From: JACNFS01 sp964582065
Lineage (GTDB): Bacteria > Chloroflexota > Dehalococcoidia > GIF9 > UBA5629
Assembly (NCBI GenBank): GCA_964582065.1
Contig: CAZOQG010000067.1
Coordinates: 1-9,296 of the forward strand
DNA: 9,296 nt
Direction: 5' to 3'
Made by a program: the position numbers and the translations under genes. The notes below the pieces were generated by a model, which saw nothing but the letters and a program-made list of their open reading frames with translations, searched no databases and was not told the origin of the DNA. Below are positions 6,930 through 9,296 of this stretch, one piece after another. How positions within the stretch are numbered: position 1 is the stretch's first letter; every line of letters starts with the position of its first letter.

Positions 6930-7547
6930 ATGTTTAGCAAGTTTATGACGGCCCTCAAAAGGGGGCACCGAAATCAGAAGGGTATCACCGGTCTAGAGAC
7001 GGCCATCATACTGATTGCCTTCGTGACTGTAGCTGCAGTCTTTGGCTACGCCGTCCTGTCCGCGGGTATTTTCTCCGCTGAGAAGGGCAAGGAGACTGTC
7101 TACCTCGGCCTCGCAGAAGCCAAGAGCACCATGGAGATAACCGGCAGCGTCATCGCTACGGGTTCCAACGCAACGCAGAAGGTAATCGGAGTCAAATTCA
7201 CCGTGCGCAATGCTGTGGCTGGAGAGCCCATCGACCTGACGGTGCCGGGCTTGACTGGCGCCAACAAATGCATACTTGCCTATGTTGACGCTAGCCAGTA
7301 TCACAACGACGTGGCTTGGACTCTACAGTGGGTAGGCTATAGCGACAACGATACCCTGCTGGAGGTAGGTGAGAAGGCAGAAATCACGTTTGACTGCGAA
7401 TCGATTAACGTGGACGGTGACGACCTCGACCCGGTTCTCGGAGTCAACGAGACGTTTTCGTTGCAGTTCAAACCACCCGCAGGGGCGACAGTGACAATCG
7501 AGAGGATTGTACCTGCCTACATCGACGAGGTTATGGACCTACACTAA
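6930..7547 (+). CDS. arlB: Archaellin (archaeal-type flagellin), class III signal peptide
   Basis: Filament subunit of the archaellum, 205 residues. The ATG at 6930 has AAGGAGG seven bases upstream. The N-terminus is a class III (type IV pilin-like) signal: a charged leader (MFSKFMTALKRGHRNQKG, 1-18), predicted cleavage after G18 by an archaellin/prepilin peptidase, then mature ITGLETAIILIAFV with Glu at +5 and a hydrophobic helix to about residue 48. The TGLE-AI-LIAFV-VAAVF pattern is that of euryarchaeal archaellins rather than bacterial pilins or flagellin FliC. The rest is a beta-rich outer domain ending in VPAYIDEVMDLH. It contains two cysteines (C114, C156) and three N-X-T sequons (N80, N140, N173). 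Only one archaellin gene is seen. It heads the operon and is followed by accessory and stator genes in archaeal order. Predicted to be exported and assembled at the cell surface. Confidence 0.93.
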   Translation: MFSKFMTALKRGHRNQKGITGLETAIILIAFVTVAAVFGYAVLSAGIFSAEKGKETVYLGLAEAKSTMEITGSVIATGSNATQKVIGVKFTVRNAVAGEPIDLTVPGLTGANKCILAYVDASQYHNDVAWTLQWVGYSDNDTLLEVGEKAEITFDCESINVDGDDLDPVLGVNETFSLQFKPPAGATVTIERIVPAYIDEVMDLH

Positions 7548-7617
7548 GTAGTGGCTGAATGCACCAAAGACCTAGATAACAGAATACACGATTAAGATAC
7601 ACGGCTAGTGTGTCACC

Positions 7618-7692
7618 AGTATTAGCGCTCCCAGAGGTGGGCCGCCATAGATGAGAAAATATGCCGGGGCTCTCCCGGGGAGCGTTAATACT
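7618..7692 (+). other. Long stem-loop between archaellin and the accessory gene
   Basis: AGTATTAGCGCTCCC (7618-7632) pairs with GGGAGCGTTAATACT (7678-7692) over 15 bp with one G-U pair; the 45-base loop contains an inner CCGGG/CCCGG hairpin (7664-7678). AAAAGGGA follows rather than a U tract, so it is not a classical terminator. It lies in the 207-base gap after archaellin and could stabilise the archaellin message or partly attenuate downstream genes. Confidence 0.65.
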
Positions 7693-7754
7693 AAAAGGGA
7701 ATGTCGGCTCTCGCCGGTGGTCATAAGGGCAGAGACCGCGTGAGGACAACGGTC

Positions 7755-8669
7755 ATGGCGGATATACAGCATAGAGTAACGGATGTAGAAAATGAGATAA
7801 AGGTACTGAAGAACGAGATCAAGGCAGTCCTGCTTGACATTCGTGAGCAGTACCTGAATGCGGAGAATCCTTTTGCCCTTGCTGGGCAAGCAGGCGCCGG
7901 TGGTCCCGCGCCGACCATCAACCTTACACAGGGCCCAACCGCCCCGCAAGCGGTAGCAACTGGGCAGTCACCCGCCACCAAATCTGCAGTGCTCGAACAA
8001 GAGAGCCACTCCGCTGAAGAAACCGTGGCTGAGACGGATTTAGAAGAGGACGGCACAAAAGAGGCAACGGGAGCCGGTGAGGCCAGCTCCTCACCACGCC
8101 TCGAACCTACTGCCGAAGAGGAAGACTCGGCAACAACAGGGAGACGTGGCAAGAAGAAGGGCTCAAGAGATGCCCCATCTTTGCCCAGCCTGGGGCCCAC
8201 CACCGAAGAAGAGGAGGAATCACTGCCAACAAGTGCGGAGCGAGACAGGAAAGTTGCTGCTGGGCTTTTGCCTGGTCTTGGACCTTTGGAGCAAGAAGCA
8301 GATAGAGGAAAAGGTAAACAGGCAACGCAGTATCCACGTGGCAGGGGGAACGGCGACGGCATCACTCTACTCACCATCGCCGGGTTATCCAAATGGGTGG
8401 ACGAGTCAACGGAGAAGATAGGCAAAGAGAGAACAGAGGTCATGGTGGAAGCGTGCCATATGGTAGGACATCTGTCCCCAGAGCTTAAAGACCTTCTCGT
8501 CAAACTGGTCCGCCTTGCCCAGGCAGACGAAACCAAGAGAGGTAAGATAACAACTAGAGACTATCTGGGCGTTATCGCTCAACTGGACAACCTTCTGGGC
8601 TACGGCAACGAGTCAGAAGCAGCACTGTTAAGCATCCTGGCCGATAGCAGAGAACCCAGTTATGGATAA
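7755..8669 (+). CDS. ArlC/D/E-like archaellum accessory protein with coiled coil and repetitive linker
   Basis: Predicted soluble cytoplasmic protein of 304 residues. Residues 2-36 form a coiled coil (heptad-like VTDVENEIKVLKNEIKAVL). Residues 41-200 are a low-complexity Ala/Pro/Glu/Ser linker with three copies of P-x-L-x-P plus an acidic run (114-124, 144-155, 173-183), each followed by a basic patch. Residues 202-295 are a helical domain (GLSKWVDESTEKIGKER, then GHLSPELKDLLVKLVRLA) resembling the C-terminal domain of archaeal FlaD/FlaE. In archaea ArlC/D/E link the motor to the chemotaxis adaptor CheF. The ATG at 7755 has GAGG nine bases upstream and starts the coiled coil; an in-frame ATG at 7701 would add 18 unremarkable residues and has its purine tract directly abutting the start. 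It overlaps the next gene by 8 bases. Family assignment rests on domain pattern plus operon position. Confidence 0.72.
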   Translation: MADIQHRVTDVENEIKVLKNEIKAVLLDIREQYLNAENPFALAGQAGAGGPAPTINLTQGPTAPQAVATGQSPATKSAVLEQESHSAEETVAETDLEEDGTKEATGAGEASSSPRLEPTAEEEDSATTGRRGKKKGSRDAPSLPSLGPTTEEEEESLPTSAERDRKVAAGLLPGLGPLEQEADRGKGKQATQYPRGRGNGDGITLLTIAGLSKWVDESTEKIGKERTEVMVEACHMVGHLSPELKDLLVKLVRLAQADETKRGKITTRDYLGVIAQLDNLLGYGNESEAALLSILADSREPSYG

Positions 8670-9135
8670 GGCAGTAGTCACGATTTTCCTTCTCATAGCC
8701 GGGATAGTATGCTCGCTAGTGGTGTTCAATGCTGTCTACCCGGCTATCAATCGCAGCAGTGCCGCAATAAGCACTATGGCTGCAAGTGTCGACGACCGAA
8801 TCAAGAGCAACATTGAAATCATTCAGACAACGAACGATGGTTCTAACATACACATATGGGTAAAGAATGTAGGTGACTCACGAATAGGGCCTATCGAGAA
8901 TTCTGATGTATTCTCTGACGTAGAGGACGGAAACCTGTCGCGCATTACCTATGGTGGAGAGGCAACGCCGTACTGGGGATACGCAATAGAAGGAAACCCA
9001 GGTGAGACTATGTGCGGCGTTCACGAAACCATAAAGATAACCATTTACTGTACAAACCCGCCGGCGTCGGGTACCTATTTCGTTAAGATAGTTCTCCCTA
9101 ATGGGATATCAGATGAACATCAATTCAGTCTCTAG
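8662..9135 (+). CDS. Archaellum stator-like protein (ArlF/ArlG family)
   Basis: Small membrane-anchored protein of 157 residues. One N-terminal helix (about 4-27, VVTIFLLIAGIVCSLVVF) is followed by AVYPAINRSS and a beta-rich outer domain with IHIWVKNVGDSRIG (63-76), a strand motif common in ArlF/ArlG and archaellin-like folds. In archaea ArlF and ArlG form the periplasmic stator that holds the motor against the envelope. C118 and C130 could form a disulfide outside the membrane. The start overlaps the accessory gene by 8 bases (ATGGATAA contains that gene's stop), so translation is probably coupled; no strong Shine-Dalgarno is visible. The VFNAVYP, DDRIKS and WVKNVG segments favour an ArlG-type label, but I cannot separate ArlG from ArlF with certainty. 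Confidence 0.8.
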   Translation: MDKAVVTIFLLIAGIVCSLVVFNAVYPAINRSSAAISTMAASVDDRIKSNIEIIQTTNDGSNIHIWVKNVGDSRIGPIENSDVFSDVEDGNLSRITYGGEATPYWGYAIEGNPGETMCGVHETIKITIYCTNPPASGTYFVKIVLPNGISDEHQFSL

Positions 9136-9144
9136 GGCTAAGCA

Positions 9145-9296
9145 ATGGAAAATGCAGTAATTGCCTTGATATCAATTGCCATCATTCTGGGTGGGACGTT
9201 GACCCTGATGCTCAGCGTCGTGCCGTCTATAGACATGTTCTCAACGTCTTGGAAAGAGATGACACAGCGAGCCGGGGATATGACGCGGACACAGAT
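9145..9296 (+). CDS. Second archaellum stator-like protein (ArlF/ArlG family), 3' end cut by window
   Basis: Partial gene with 50 codons visible, beginning 10 bases after the previous stop with AGGG about eight bases before the ATG. It starts with a single hydrophobic helix (about 4-27, AVIALISIAIILGGTLTL) and continues VVPSIDMFSTSWKEMTQRAG, then DMTRTQ to the edge. The layout of a short N-terminus, one helix and a polar outer domain matches the companion stator protein. The SWKEM-RAGDM-RT segment is reminiscent of ArlF-type proteins annotated in Chloroflexota and some archaea. No stop is reached. It probably works with the preceding protein; arlH, arlI and arlJ are expected downstream. Confidence 0.75.
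   Translation, partial: MENAVIALISIAIILGGTLTLMLSVVPSIDMFSTSWKEMTQRAGDMTRTQ

Noticed and set aside
7721..8536. Minus-strand open frame of 271 codons opposite the accessory gene
   Set aside because: Its Ser-rich, low-complexity translation mirrors the repetitive linker on the plus strand, whose gene has overlap with the next gene and a sensible domain layout.

Overview
This window looks like part of a bacterial chromosome, most plausibly Chloroflexota (Dehalococcoidia-like), although no rRNA or tRNA is present to prove it. The signs of a bacterium are strong Shine-Dalgarno sites, a perfect TTGACA -35 box, a GspE/PilB-type ATPase with a tetracysteine zinc site, and a dCache-HAMP-PAS histidine kinase. 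The striking feature is that the right third encodes the start of an archaellum (archaeal flagellum) operon. As far as I recall, archaellum clusters have been reported in some Chloroflexota, so the system is rare in bacteria but not wholly unknown.

Layout. Positions 106-1650 (minus strand) hold two tandem crotonase-fold acyl-CoA enzymes, 27 bases apart and probably co-transcribed. Positions 1754-6059 (minus strand) hold a signalling and ATPase module, in order of transcription: a membrane histidine kinase, a stand-alone receiver protein starting one base after the kinase stop, and a GspE/PilB-family ATPase. A candidate promoter for this module lies at 6211-6239. Positions 6240-6929 carry no gene. 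They hold several palindromic elements, including a multi-branched composite at 6331-6424, then a candidate plus-strand promoter at 6662-6689 and a structured leader of about 230 bases. Positions 6930-9296 (plus strand) hold an archaellin with a class III signal peptide, a 15-bp stem-loop in the following gap, an ArlC/D/E-like accessory protein with a coiled coil and a repetitive charged linker, and two small single-helix ArlF/ArlG-like stator proteins, the last cut by the window edge. The motor genes (arlH, arlI, arlJ) would be expected beyond the right edge.

How the genes may work together. The archaellin would form the filament. The ArlF/G-like proteins would anchor the motor outside the membrane, and the ArlC/D/E-like protein would link the motor to other cytoplasmic components. 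The kinase and receiver form a two-component pair with no DNA-binding output. They sit next to a pilus-type ATPase on one side and the divergent archaellum operon on the other, so control of a surface filament is a reasonable inference that the sequence does not prove. The crotonases appear to be unrelated CoA-thioester metabolism.
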